Assembly (NCBI GenBank): GCA_000940995.1
Contig: CP005974.1
Span: 1,860,001-1,924,000 of the forward strand
Length of the DNA stretch: 64,000 nucleotides
Direction of reading: 5' to 3'
From: Photobacterium gaetbulicola Gung47
Lineage (GTDB): Bacteria > Pseudomonadota > Gammaproteobacteria > Enterobacterales > Vibrionaceae
In this document: positions 37,399-46,605 of the stretch, piece by piece
Layout of the letters: each line of letters begins with the position of its first letter
Numbering within the stretch: the first letter of the stretch is position 1
The notes under the pieces: model-generated
What the model saw: the letters and a program-made list of their open reading frames with translations, nothing else
The model's database searches: none
What the model was told of the DNA's origin: nothing
Translations under genes and position numbers: made by a program

Positions 37399-37625
37399 TG
37401 ATTTACCTTTGTAATAAACCCGCCTGAATAAATAAAAATGGCTTTTATGGCTGCATATCAGGTGGGTATGATTTTATTTGTAAATATTTAGCGCTTTTTG
37501 AGTGGGATAATAAATAGCGGGGTTAAGATGGTTACTTTGCCTATATTCGATGTATTGAAAATAGTGAAATCAAATCGGCGGGATAAGAAGTTTTATCCCG
37601 CTGATAAGTTATAAGTAATAAGGTG

Positions 37626-38549
37626 TTAGGCTGTGTGTAAGTCTTTATCCTGATTATGATGAACGTTGACAATCGCATTCATCAGTTGGGCTGCAGCGAG
37701 AGACTGTTCTTTTGAATCTAGGGTGGTTAGATGGAAATCCGCAAGGTATTCGAGCGAAGGTGCGTTGACTTTGACCATTTCACCGCGCTGCTCCCAGATA
37801 AAGGCATAGTGATCGGGTAGGTAGCCGACAAAGTTACCAGATAAGATCAGGTGTGCCGTTGCCTCCATATTGGTACTGCTGGCGAGGTGCATCAAATCCT
37901 TGGCTTCGCTGAGCGGGGTGATTTTATGCGCCAGACCGCGCTCGACGATAGGGTATTTAAGCAAATCCTCGACCTGAACCTCTCGGGCGAGGTTCAGGAT
38001 GGGGTGCTCAGCCGAGCAGTAGAGACATTGTTTTTCATTGAATAAAAAAGTGTAGTTCAGGCCATCTTTTGGTGTTTCTGATGAGGTGATCCCCAGCTCA
38101 ATTTTTCCTTCCAGCAGCATCATCTCTATTTGGTAGGAATCCCGGATATCGGTATCGATGGTGACTCTAGGGAAGTCGTTACAAAAGTGACGGATAGCCT
38201 GCTGAATTCTGCACTGCGGGTTGGTGGCCAAATTGTCGGTGAGGGCTAGGTGGATATGGCCATGAGAAACATTGCGGATACTATCGAGTCGGCATTCAAA
38301 TCGGGCGATATCCTTAAAGAGCTCTTTACTGTACTGGTAAATCTTTTGTCCGTCACTGGTTAGCCTGAACCCTCTTCGACCACGATGGCACAGGGTCATG
38401 CCTAGCCGTGTTTCTAAGTCATTCATCTTGGTACTGATGGTGGACTGATGCATGTTTAGTTTAAATTGCGCTGCAGAAAAGCCGCCTGATTCGACAATGG
38501 TAATAAAAAGGTGAAGCAATTTGATATCAAAATCATTAACTTTTTGCAT
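37626..38549 (-). CDS. LysR-family transcriptional regulator (racemase cluster)
   Basis: 307 residues. An N-terminal HTH (DIKLLHLFITIVESGGFSAAQFKLNMHQSTISTKMNDLETRLGMTLCHRGRRGFRLTSDG) is followed by an effector-binding domain. It is upstream of the racemase gene on the same strand and may control the racemase and perhaps the nearby iadA-carrier operon; the target is inferred from position only. Confidence 0.88.
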   Translation of the reverse strand: MQKVNDFDIKLLHLFITIVESGGFSAAQFKLNMHQSTISTKMNDLETRLGMTLCHRGRRGFRLTSDGQKIYQYSKELFKDIARFECRLDSIRNVSHGHIHLALTDNLATNPQCRIQQAIRHFCNDFPRVTIDTDIRDSYQIEMMLLEGKIELGITSSETPKDGLNYTFLFNEKQCLYCSAEHPILNLAREVQVEDLLKYPIVERGLAHKITPLSEAKDLMHLASSTNMEATAHLILSGNFVGYLPDHYAFIWEQRGEMVKVNAPSLEYLADFHLTTLDSKEQSLAAAQLMNAIVNVHHNQDKDLHTA

Positions 38550-39068
38550 TGTTGTTTCTCGGTTTCTAGTACTGCCAAGTGCCTTACAGGCAGCTGATAT
38601 TAGGTTTGCTATGCTACTTTATTTGACGGGGCATTTCTGAGAGCTATCGCACTTTCACATTGTTCACTATTCTCACGGGCTTTTCTTGTTTGGCTTGGCG
38701 GTGAGTGAGTTAACAGCTTAGGATAACTGGCTTAACGATAAATGCTATTTATAGATATAGCAAAAAATGTCATAGAAGCTGGCTTAGTTTAGTGTTACTG
38801 CTGCAACAAAGAAGATTTCTGTTAATTGTATCTGTCATGTAGTGAGAAAATAATATAAACCGCGAATGAATAATTTCAAAAGCAATGGTGAATAAAAGCT
38901 AAAACTAGCTCAAGGAATTATTGTCTGATTTTTAAGACATAATATGAGGCTATGTCTTCAAGTTTTAACAGGGTAAATTTAGAAAGGCTAATTTATAGTC
39001 TTGTCAGTTTGAAAAAGTGGGGAACCCATATAAGCTTTCTAAGGTATAAGCATACAATGGAGCGCACA
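38550..39068. other. Intergenic region upstream of the PEP-CTERM gene
   Basis: About 520 bases, strongly AT-rich. The frame of the PEP-CTERM gene is open back to 38952 but codes nothing recognisable before 39069. No repeat, RNA gene or terminator stands out. Confidence 0.45.
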
Positions 39069-40046
39069 ATGAGAGTATGGAATCAATGTATACCGCTAAT
39101 ATTCATTTCACTGACATCGCTTTCGGTTAACGCGACGGCAATTGATATATTAAATGAATATAACTTGATTGTATTTGGGGATTTAGACTCAGACAGTGAA
39201 GTTGAAGGTAAAGCCATTGTAATGGGGGATATCAACGGAACAACCTCGAATTACGGTATTCATTTACCGACAGCTACGGGGCCTGAAGATGCTATGATCA
39301 TCGGTGGTAATAACAATGCTACTGTAAATATCAATAATGGCTATGGTGCTGCCATCGGCGGGACCAATAATGGCATCATCAATCTCAATGGGGGCGGGGC
39401 TCTTACCAATAATATCACTGCTTACGACTTGGTTGATATTCAAAATGAATTAACCAGTTTTTCGAGTTATCTGCAAAACCTGACGGCTAATTCTATACTG
39501 ACGACTCCCTTGTCATGTTGCGGCCCGGCATCCTTCGACGTCAATAATAGTTTAGGCAGTGATGTGGCGGTGTTTGATTTTCAAGCCATTGACTTCTTTG
39601 GAAACAGTTTCATTCAGCAGTACGATGTCAATTTTAATTCGCAAACTCCGTCAGCAATTGTCATGAATGTTGGCGGTACAACAATTACGGATACGACATT
39701 CTCGGCTAATGCTGTGGGCAATATTGTCAATGATCAAACCAGAGAGCTCATTATCTGGAACTTTTATGAAGCTCAAACGATTGATTTAACCAAACAGCTC
39801 AATGGTAGTTTATTGGCTCCATTAGCGGCCCTGACGAATGCGACGCCAATTGAAGGATCTGTCGTGGTGGATTCTTTCATTCAACGTGGTGAAATACACG
39901 ATCCTACGTTTAATGGTTTCATTGAGTTTGACAGTGGTGATGATCCCGTCGTTGATATTCCCGAGCCATCATCACTGGCTATTTTCGGTATGGGAATGCT
40001 CGGTTTTTCCGGTTGGCGCCGCCGTCAAAATAAAGAAAGCTTATAA
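39069..40046 (+). CDS. Choice-of-anchor A family PEP-CTERM protein
   Basis: 325 residues from the ATG at 39069, which has GGAG just upstream and gives a proper signal peptide (MRVWNQCIPLIFISLTSLSVNATA). The body starts IDILNEYNLIVFGDLDSDSEVEGKAIVMGDING, the choice-of-anchor A opening, and includes Asn/Gly-rich beta-helix-like stretches. The C-terminus is a PEP-CTERM sorting signal: PEPSSLAIFGMGMLGFSGWRRRQ, that is a PEP motif, a hydrophobic helix and Arg cluster. Such proteins are processed by exosortase and put on the cell surface or in biofilm matrix. No exosortase gene is in the window. The composition is more AT-rich than its neighbours. Confidence 0.88.
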   Translation: MRVWNQCIPLIFISLTSLSVNATAIDILNEYNLIVFGDLDSDSEVEGKAIVMGDINGTTSNYGIHLPTATGPEDAMIIGGNNNATVNINNGYGAAIGGTNNGIINLNGGGALTNNITAYDLVDIQNELTSFSSYLQNLTANSILTTPLSCCGPASFDVNNSLGSDVAVFDFQAIDFFGNSFIQQYDVNFNSQTPSAIVMNVGGTTITDTTFSANAVGNIVNDQTRELIIWNFYEAQTIDLTKQLNGSLLAPLAALTNATPIEGSVVVDSFIQRGEIHDPTFNGFIEFDSGDDPVVDIPEPSSLAIFGMGMLGFSGWRRRQNKESL

Positions 40047-40066
40047 AGCCCTGAAGGAAACTTGAG

Positions 40067-40104
40067 GTGGAAGTAGCAGGGAGTCGCCACTTCCACTGTC
40101 CGTT
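40067..40104 (+). terminator. Hairpin after the PEP-CTERM gene
   Basis: GTGGAAGT (40067-40074) pairs with ACTTCCAC (40089-40096), then TGTCCGTTTTT. It lies between convergent genes. Confidence 0.6.
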
Positions 40105-40112
40105 TTTGACAA

Positions 40113-40616
40113 TCAAAGTTGTGTTTTTAAGTGTTTTTTAACTTTCTTCATCGCGATTTGGCGTTTGAGGGGGGAAAGGTAATCGATAAATAAGTTACCT
40201 GACAGGTGGTCGATTTCATGTTGCATCACTATAGCCAGGAAGTCGTCACTTTCAATTGTAATCGGATGGCCATGGCGATTCTGGGCTGAGACAACAACGG
40301 AAGTAAAACGCTCAACATCCGCATAATAGCCGGGTACAGACAAGCAGCCTTCCTGCCCCGAGGCTTTACCAGTACCAGAGACGACTTTTGGGTTTACTAG
40401 AATAAGTGGCTCATTTCGGTTTTCTGATAAGTCGATAATGACGATCGCTTCTTTTCGACCAACCTGTGTTGCCGCTAAGCCAATGCCATTGTCGGTAGCG
40501 TAGAGGGTTTCCAGCATGTCATCGATTAGGGGCTGCACGGATTCTGTATTCTGTACTTGCTCAGCTTGAACCTTCAGCCGAGGATCCGGTGCAGTGAGAA
40601 TGTCTAGAACGGCCAT
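40113..40616 (-). CDS. def: Peptide deformylase
   Basis: 167 residues. All three deformylase motifs are present: GIGLAATQ (44-51), EGCLS (Cys91 metal ligand) and HEIDH (H133, E134, H137). It removes the formyl group from nascent proteins. The chromosomal position, away from fmt, suggests that this is an additional copy (the main def normally precedes fmt); the other copy is not in the window. Preceded by AAGGAG. Confidence 0.92.
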   Translation of the reverse strand: MAVLDILTAPDPRLKVQAEQVQNTESVQPLIDDMLETLYATDNGIGLAATQVGRKEAIVIIDLSENRNEPLILVNPKVVSGTGKASGQEGCLSVPGYYADVERFTSVVVSAQNRHGHPITIESDDFLAIVMQHEIDHLSGNLFIDYLSPLKRQIAMKKVKKHLKTQL

Positions 40617-40764
40617 ATATCTCCTTAATTTCCGCTTAAGTAAGTGATGTTGTTCATAAATGCACTTGTTAAGTCTTTATACAGCGTTTGTGCCATATAG
40701 CAATATGCTTAGCTGTTTCGCCAGCACTTTCACCCGACAGGGAGATTTGCGTGGTTTAAAAACC

Positions 40765-40793
40765 AAAAGGATCTGACATGGTCAGATCCTTTT
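40765..40793 (-). terminator. Terminator of the nhaC-malY-like operon
   Basis: AAAAGGATCTGAC, ATG, GTCAGATCCTTTT, a perfect 13-bp stem usable in both directions, 20 bases past the stop of the leftward aminotransferase-like gene. Confidence 0.9.
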
Positions 40794-40812
40794 ATTTTCC
40801 GGAATGAGAAAT

Positions 40813-41985
40813 TTAGTTCGTGAGTGCAGTTCTCATACGCTGGCAAGCCTCAAGCAAGGTCTCTCGCGGACAGCCCAAATTCAAGCGGATATAGCCTGAA
40901 CCTTCAGTACCGAAGGCAATCCCCATACTTGGCACTATGCCTGCGTTAACCAATTTCTTCTCGAGAACATCATCACCAAGCCCTAATCCACGGCAATCTA
41001 CCCACGCTAAATAGCCGGCCTGCGGTGGCTGGAAACGAAGGGCTGGGAGTTCTTTTTCAAGAAAAGTCGCCAGTATATCGATATTGCCCTGCAGGTAGAG
41101 CTTAAGCGCATTGAGCCAATCGCTTGAAGTCTGATATGCAGCCGTTGCGGCACACATTGCCAGGCTGTTGTACACATCCATGCCATGGGCATCAAGCCGG
41201 CGGACAAACGCGGCTTTCAGTTCACTGTTCGGGATCAGGAAATTGGAGATCCGCAGTGACGACAGGCCAAAGGTCTTACTGGCCGCGGTGGCAACAACAA
41301 GGCGCTGCTGCAAACGCTCAGGTAACGACAGCGCAGAGTGGTACTGATGCCCAGGCATGGCCAAGTCCCCCCAGATCTCGTCGCTGAGCAGCCATACCTG
41401 ATAACGCTCACACAACTCGGCCAGCGCCAGGATTTCCTCTTGCGACCAGGCTTTGCCCACAGGGTTGTGCGGGTTACAGAAGATCATCACCTTACAGCCT
41501 TGTGTAAAGCATTGCTCAAGGTGGTTGAGATCCATCCGGTACTCGCCGTTGTCATTGACCAACGGGTTGGCAACAATTTCACGATCGTTCAGCTCGGTGA
41601 TCTTGCGGAACGAGCCGTAACCCGGGGTCTGCATCACCACCTTGTCGCCAGATTGCGTCAGCATCTGGATCAGCATCGACAGGCCGGGTAGAACACCGTG
41701 TACAGTGGTGATCCAACTTTGATCTATCTTGATCCCGTGTTGTTGCTGATACCAGTTGATGATCGCCTGGTAATAGTCGTTGTTGCGCTCGGCATAACCA
41801 AAGATGCCATGTCCAATGCGCTGGTTAAGCGCTTCCAGTACCGCCGGTGGCGCTTGGAAATCGTAATCCGATACCCACATTGGTAGGCGCTCTTCGGAGT
41901 CTAGACCCAGCTTTTCGGTCATGAAATCCCATTTGAGCGAGCCGGTTGAGCGGCGGTCATGAACCTGGTCGAAAGTTACTGTCAT
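40813..41985 (-). CDS. MalY/PatB-family PLP-dependent C-S lyase / aminotransferase
   Basis: 390 residues, fold-type I. MWVSDYDFQAPPAVLEAL, FCNPHNPVGKAW, LLSDEIWGDL and the PLP-Lys motif ASKTFGLSSLRISN (Lys near 233) place it in the MalY/PatB group, which splits cystathionine or cysteine S-conjugates to thiol, pyruvate and ammonia. It starts 9 bases after the stop of the NhaC-type transporter and is co-transcribed with it. Physiological substrate unknown; the MalY label refers to family only, since no maltose genes are near. Confidence 0.88.
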   Translation of the reverse strand: MTVTFDQVHDRRSTGSLKWDFMTEKLGLDSEERLPMWVSDYDFQAPPAVLEALNQRIGHGIFGYAERNNDYYQAIINWYQQQHGIKIDQSWITTVHGVLPGLSMLIQMLTQSGDKVVMQTPGYGSFRKITELNDREIVANPLVNDNGEYRMDLNHLEQCFTQGCKVMIFCNPHNPVGKAWSQEEILALAELCERYQVWLLSDEIWGDLAMPGHQYHSALSLPERLQQRLVVATAASKTFGLSSLRISNFLIPNSELKAAFVRRLDAHGMDVYNSLAMCAATAAYQTSSDWLNALKLYLQGNIDILATFLEKELPALRFQPPQAGYLAWVDCRGLGLGDDVLEKKLVNAGIVPSMGIAFGTEGSGYIRLNLGCPRETLLEACQRMRTALTN

Positions 41986-41994
41986 GGTGTTACC

Positions 41995-43470
41995 TTATTT
42001 CGCTTCAGCAACTGCTGAATGGTTTGCTGCTTGTTCTTTTTGTTCTGATGCCTGAGCGACTGGCGCTTTGGCAATACCGAAGCCGGTGAAGCCGTAAATG
42101 ATGGCGAAGATCACCCCGGTGTAACACTGGATAGCCCATGGTAGGTAATCCAAGGTCGAGACGCCCAAGGTACCTGCCATGTATACACCCGCTGCCGTCC
42201 AAGGGACGAGTGGTTCAATGATGGTGCCGGCATCTTCGATAGTACGGGACAGGTTCTTGGTATCTAGTCCCATCTTGCGGTAGGCGTTCTGGAAGAGTTC
42301 ACCCGGAATCAGTAGCGCCAGCTTACCGTCGGAAGTGGTGAACACAACGGTGATAGTGGCGATAACGGTAGACAGGATCAATTGGCCCGTGGTGCGGATC
42401 AGGTGTAGGAAATGGCCCAGTACGACATTGAGCGCACCCGTCAGGCTAAGGATTCCGGCGAAAGCAAAGGCGCAGAATACCAACAGGATAGTGCTCATCA
42501 TCGAGAACAAGCCACCGCGGTTAAGCAGCTTGGCCACATCTGGAATGATAGCGTCTACTGCATGACCGTTGTCGCTGAACATGCTGATGTTGAAGCCGTC
42601 GACATAGGCCTGGAAGCCTTGTTGTAGGCTAAAACCTTGGAAAACCATCCCCAGACCTAGCGCAATGGCCGATGCGGTCAGCATCAGAGGGATCACTGGT
42701 TTCTTGGTTAACGCGCCCCATAGGATCATCGCTGGTGGAATAACCAGCAGGATGTTCAGGTTATACAGGCTTTCAAGGCCAGCCAAGATCTCAACGACTT
42801 TTTGCGGCTCGGCGACACCGGCGATATCGCCGTGCTGACCGGCGAAAAAGAACACCACTGAGGCAATGACAAAGCCTGGCAGTGTGGTATAGAGCATGTG
42901 CTGGATGTGTTCATAAAGGGTGGTGCCAGACACGACCGGCGCGAAGTTAGTTGAATCTGAAAGCGGGGAGATCTTATCGCCAAAGTAAGCACCGGAAACC
43001 ACGGCACCTGCAGCCGCGGCAAGAGAAACATCCAAACCCGCAGCCACACCCATTAGCGCCACACCCACAGTACCTGCAGAGCCCCAAGACGTACCGGTAC
43101 ACACCGATACGATGCTGGTGACAAAGAAGGCGGCAATCAAGATGTATTCAGGGCTGATAACTTTCAAACCCCAGTACACCATGTAAGGAATGGTGCCGCT
43201 GATCATCCAGCTGGCAATCAAGCCACCGACAGAGACCAGAATAAGGATAACTGGCATGGCTTTGGCGAGCTTCTCAACGATAGCTCCCATGATGTCATCC
43301 CAGTTGTAGCCCATGCGGTAAGCGATAAAGCCGGTAAACGCGGCTGAAACTAATAGTAGTGGTTCGATACGCAGTCCTAGCATGCCGTAACCAATTGCCA
43401 GTAAGCCAAACATTACCGCGATAGGGGCTATCGCCAGCGGAAGTGATGGCAGAGGCTTTGTATTTGTCAT
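41995..43470 (-). CDS. NhaC-family Na+/H+ antiporter or substrate carrier
   Basis: 491 residues from the ATG at 43470, with GAGG 8 bases upstream; a GTG 9 codons earlier (43497) is less likely. About twelve membrane segments, with the NhaC-family motifs SVCTGTSWGSAGTVGVALMG, GAYFGDKISPLSDSTNFAP and TTSDGKLALLIPGELFQ. NhaC members exchange Na+ for H+, but several carry organic substrates. Coupling with a C-S lyase gene and a LacI-type regulator suggests that this one imports the lyase substrate, an inference. Confidence 0.87.
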   Translation of the reverse strand: MTNTKPLPSLPLAIAPIAVMFGLLAIGYGMLGLRIEPLLLVSAAFTGFIAYRMGYNWDDIMGAIVEKLAKAMPVILILVSVGGLIASWMISGTIPYMVYWGLKVISPEYILIAAFFVTSIVSVCTGTSWGSAGTVGVALMGVAAGLDVSLAAAAGAVVSGAYFGDKISPLSDSTNFAPVVSGTTLYEHIQHMLYTTLPGFVIASVVFFFAGQHGDIAGVAEPQKVVEILAGLESLYNLNILLVIPPAMILWGALTKKPVIPLMLTASAIALGLGMVFQGFSLQQGFQAYVDGFNISMFSDNGHAVDAIIPDVAKLLNRGGLFSMMSTILLVFCAFAFAGILSLTGALNVVLGHFLHLIRTTGQLILSTVIATITVVFTTSDGKLALLIPGELFQNAYRKMGLDTKNLSRTIEDAGTIIEPLVPWTAAGVYMAGTLGVSTLDYLPWAIQCYTGVIFAIIYGFTGFGIAKAPVAQASEQKEQAANHSAVAEAK

Positions 43471-43562
43471 TGTGTTGTCCTCTTCAAGTAAGTACACGTC
43501 TGTTTCAATGACACAATGTTAAGAGCGGCCCCGCTCGTAAAATGAGACCTAGATGCTGGTTT

Positions 43563-43580
43563 CATGTAAGCGCTTACATG
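43563..43580. promoter_or_regulatory. LacI-family operator
   Basis: CATGTAAGCGCTTACATG is a perfect 18-bp palindrome with the central CG typical of LacI/GalR-family operators. It lies about 95 bases before the chosen start of the NhaC gene and 23 bases behind the LacI-type gene, so it most likely controls the nhaC-malY-like operon. Confidence 0.85.
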
Positions 43581-43602
43581 GGGTGTGTACATATGAGTTT
43601 CA

Positions 43603-44628
43603 TCACAGTTTTTCGAGCAGAATGGCTTTCCTAGGGCTTGCAACGGTTTGCCGCTCGACCAAGGTTGCCTCGAATTGGTGTTCGCTCGGCGGATTCAATC
43701 CTGTGGCTTTGAGCTTCAGTGCCAGCTTGGCCGCGTGACTCGACATCTCGTCGATCGGGTTGTGCATGGTCGACAGGCGAGGGTAGAGGTAACGGGCCAG
43801 CAGCACGTCATCGAAGCCGACAATGGATATATCATTGGGGACGTGTAGCCCATGGGAATGCAGGCTGGCCATCAGTCCTGCCGCCATCACATCGTTGAAG
43901 GTAACAACCGCAGTGACTTCCGGGCATTGGCTAAGTAATTGTTCGCCAGCCAGCTCGCCACCGTGCTCACTGAAGTTTTGGTTGATGATCCAGTTAGGTT
44001 CTACGACTAGGTTGGCCTGCTGCATCGCATCCCGATAGCCTTCCAATCGATCCGTCCGATCTTCTATCGGTAAGTCACTGGTGACACAGGCTATCCTGCG
44101 GTGGCCCTGGGCAATGAGATAGCTGACCGACTCGGCTGCCCCCTTGCGGTTGTCGACCCATACCGAGCGATTGGCGATTTGAGGAATGGTGCGGTTGAGC
44201 AATACCATCGCGGGTAACTGGGCGCTGTATCTCAGTAGCATCGAGTCGTCGAGCATCTTTGAGTGGACGACCATGGCCTCGCAGCCTTGGCTGATCAGAA
44301 AGTCCAGTCCTTCCTTTTCCCGCTGGGCATTGTGGCCACCGCTGACCACCACCAGCTGGCAGCCATGCTGGCGGGCAATTTCTTCCACGTGCTTGGCGAT
44401 AAGCGCAAAGAAGGGATCAGCCAGATTGCCGGTCAGCAGGCCGAGCGTGTTGTTTGAGCGGCTGGCAAGGGCGGTTGCCCTGGCGTCACGTTGGTAATTG
44501 AGGCTTTTGATTGCTTTCTCGACCCGTTCCAGCGTGACGGGCTCAACATAAGCTGAGCGGTTTATCACCCGTGATACGGTCGCGGTGGATACCCCCGCCA
44601 ACTGGGCGACATCTTTAATGGTTGCCAT
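43603..44628 (-). CDS. LacI/GalR-family transcriptional regulator
   Basis: 341 residues. The N-terminal MATIKDVAQLAGVSTATVSRVIN helix-turn-helix and hinge are followed by a periplasmic-binding-like sensor domain (NTLGLLTGNLADPFFALI onward, ending ATLVERQTVASP). Same strand as, and just upstream of, the nhaC-malY-like operon with a perfect palindromic operator between them. Probably a local repressor released by a substrate of that operon. Confidence 0.92.
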   Translation of the reverse strand: MATIKDVAQLAGVSTATVSRVINRSAYVEPVTLERVEKAIKSLNYQRDARATALASRSNNTLGLLTGNLADPFFALIAKHVEEIARQHGCQLVVVSGGHNAQREKEGLDFLISQGCEAMVVHSKMLDDSMLLRYSAQLPAMVLLNRTIPQIANRSVWVDNRKGAAESVSYLIAQGHRRIACVTSDLPIEDRTDRLEGYRDAMQQANLVVEPNWIINQNFSEHGGELAGEQLLSQCPEVTAVVTFNDVMAAGLMASLHSHGLHVPNDISIVGFDDVLLARYLYPRLSTMHNPIDEMSSHAAKLALKLKATGLNPPSEHQFEATLVERQTVASPRKAILLEKL

Positions 44629-44767
44629 AAATCTATACGTTGATATAGGAATAAACGGCGCGGAGTGTAGCGGGATTGCAGGCAGAAAGCTGTTAGGTGG
44701 GTCAAAGGTCGGCGATCAAGATCCCCAAGCTCTGGGATATCGAGCGATAGCCGACCCAATCAGGAGC

Positions 44768-44807
44768 ACAGGCAGCGGTTTTATGGGGGGCAACACCGCT
44801 GCCTGTC
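44768..44807 (-). terminator. Inverted repeat downstream of the OprD-like porin gene
   Basis: ACAGGCAGCGGT and ACCGCTGCCTGT make a perfect 12-bp stem with a 16-base loop, 9 bases beyond the porin stop. No T-run follows on the minus strand, so termination may be inefficient or Rho-assisted. Confidence 0.55.
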
Positions 44808-44815
44808 TTGGACTG

Positions 44816-46318
44816 CTAGATACGGAAGCTGTAGCTGACAATCAGCTTGGTAGCCGTTTTGTCGGCCTTTTCACTGATATCGCCAGGCTGCAGTTGCCCC
44901 AGGGTTTCGTCTGGTCGGTAGAATGCCTGCTTGAGGTTAACATTCAGTCCACGGAGCAGCCCTGAGCGCGGGTAGTAGTTGAGGGTGATAGCATGCTCCT
45001 CTTCCCGGCCGTAGTCGGTATCGCCGCTGTATTTGTTCTGAATTGGCGCCTTACCCCAGTGGTAGCGGTACTCCAGATTCAGGTCTTGCAGGCCAATGTG
45101 ACGGAAGTCGTATTTCGCCCCGACCACCATTGCTTCCTCGCCGTCTCGGCGGAAGCCGTGGTAGTTGCCGCTTGTCGGCAGCTTCAGGTAACCTTTGGCG
45201 TTACCAAACCCATAGCTGAAGGCACCATTGGCACTGCCGTTTTCACGCGGGGCATTGATTTTGGTAAAGCCATATAACAGCTGCCAGGCGTCATAGTTGA
45301 GTCGAAACTCATACGACAGTGCCGAGGCGTATTCGTCAAACGATGCCAGTCCTTTTTCAACATCCTGATCCCACAGATCACCGGCCTTGTGGTTGTAATA
45401 ATACTGCGCCTGCATGAAGAGGTTGGTCTGAGGCGTGATACCCAAGGTGTAATAGGCGCTGGAGTGGAAGCGGCGCAGGTAATCTTTTGCTTCGCCGTAA
45501 GCAACCTGATACCCGCCGGGTTCGTCGAACTTCTTGCGTACCCTTAGGGTATACAGGTAGTCATAGTTAAGCGGATCGGGCGCATAGTAGTTAGCGTTTC
45601 CGCTTAGATCGCGCATGGTATCGTCGTTACCCGACATAAATCCAATGACATAGGCGCCGTCGAAGGTATAGCCATTATAATGCTGTTGCGCCATCACGCC
45701 GCGGTAACTTGATAGCAGGGCGTCATCATCGGTAGCTGTGGTGATCATCCCGGTATTGTAGAAGCCATCACCGATCTTCATGAAGCCGCTCTTGCTGCGG
45801 TCCTTGCCCCAGTTCATTTGCACGTTGGCTACCGGTAGTTTGCCGTATCCACTGGTTTCATTACACTTGTACTGGCCTTTTCCCGGTTCGCCACCGGACC
45901 AAAAACAGTCTTCGCTGATAAAGATTTTTTCCCCGGCATTCCAGTTGTGCACCCCGCCAGGATAGGAATCCGCCAGCTTGAACATATAGCTGTAGCCCAG
46001 GTTGGCGCTTAGGGTGACGTTGTCGCTCAGCGTTGGAACTTTGCCTGAGCGGAAGAACAACCCGACTGACTGTCCCCATTCATATTGCCGATCCATGCCG
46101 TCAATATCGTTTTTCGTGTCACGGAAGTATTTTTCGGTCGTCTTGCCGTGGTTGAGGAGTACAACCGTTACCGTTCCGTCCTTGATGAATTGGTTATACA
46201 AGTCCGCTGTATCTGCCATCGCCGTTGACGGCATGGCAGACAACCCCGCCAGTGAAGCGAGCATGGCAGAATAAATTGGTTTAACACGTCGTTGATGTAT
46301 TCCCTTAGCGACAGACAT
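44816..46318 (-). CDS. OprD-like outer membrane porin of the chondroitin locus
   Basis: 500 residues. The signal peptide ends PSTAMADTA, followed by DLYNQFIKDGTVTVVLLNHGKTTEKYF and a long series of amphipathic beta strands. It ends YSFRI. Size and strand pattern fit an OprD-type substrate-specific porin (about 18 strands). It is divergent from the autotransporter-barrel gene and lyases across a shared control region with CTTTCG repeats, so it probably admits unsaturated chondroitin disaccharides or oligosaccharides; this role is inferred. GGAGGT lies upstream of the ATG. Confidence 0.8.
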   Translation of the reverse strand: MSVAKGIHQRRVKPIYSAMLASLAGLSAMPSTAMADTADLYNQFIKDGTVTVVLLNHGKTTEKYFRDTKNDIDGMDRQYEWGQSVGLFFRSGKVPTLSDNVTLSANLGYSYMFKLADSYPGGVHNWNAGEKIFISEDCFWSGGEPGKGQYKCNETSGYGKLPVANVQMNWGKDRSKSGFMKIGDGFYNTGMITTATDDDALLSSYRGVMAQQHYNGYTFDGAYVIGFMSGNDDTMRDLSGNANYYAPDPLNYDYLYTLRVRKKFDEPGGYQVAYGEAKDYLRRFHSSAYYTLGITPQTNLFMQAQYYYNHKAGDLWDQDVEKGLASFDEYASALSYEFRLNYDAWQLLYGFTKINAPRENGSANGAFSYGFGNAKGYLKLPTSGNYHGFRRDGEEAMVVGAKYDFRHIGLQDLNLEYRYHWGKAPIQNKYSGDTDYGREEEHAITLNYYPRSGLLRGLNVNLKQAFYRPDETLGQLQPGDISEKADKTATKLIVSYSFRI

Positions 46319-46413
46319 GAGTCTCGGGACCTCCGTTGTAGTGATTCAGTTACCCTCAGGTGGCCAGTGGCCGTCTGCTTGTGGCAGCAAAAGTTGAGTC
46401 TATTATATTTGTG

Positions 46414-46506
46414 CTTTCATTTTCTTTCGTGTTCTTCATCACGAAACAAAAAGAAAACTAAAAATAAGAAAATTAAAACATTGATCACTTAAACGAAGGT
46501 TTTCGT
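46414..46506. promoter_or_regulatory. Control region 1: AgaR-like operator repeats between the porin and autotransporter-barrel genes
   Basis: CTTTCA (46414) and CTTTCG (46424) are exactly 10 bp apart. ACGAA (46493-46497) and TTCGT (46502-46506) form a short palindrome further right, and TGATCAC occurs at 46482-46488. The same elements recur at 54165-54270 and 63363-63665. Confidence 0.55.
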
Positions 46507-46605
46507 AAGTATAATGAAGCTTTTCATAAGCAGGGTGGCTTCAGAACAAGGAAGCGAAAATGTGTATGTCGGTATTTGATAAGTGTCAGCTGAGAGGGAT
46601 AGGGA

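Noticed and set aside
40813..44628. MalI-MalY maltose system
   Set aside because: The LacI-family regulator and MalY-like lyase recall malI-malXY, but the transporter is of NhaC type, not a PTS permease, so the maltose interpretation has no support.
44768..44807. CRISPR-like or REP-like repeat
   Set aside because: The inverted repeat occurs once, directly behind the porin gene. No direct-repeat array exists anywhere in the window.
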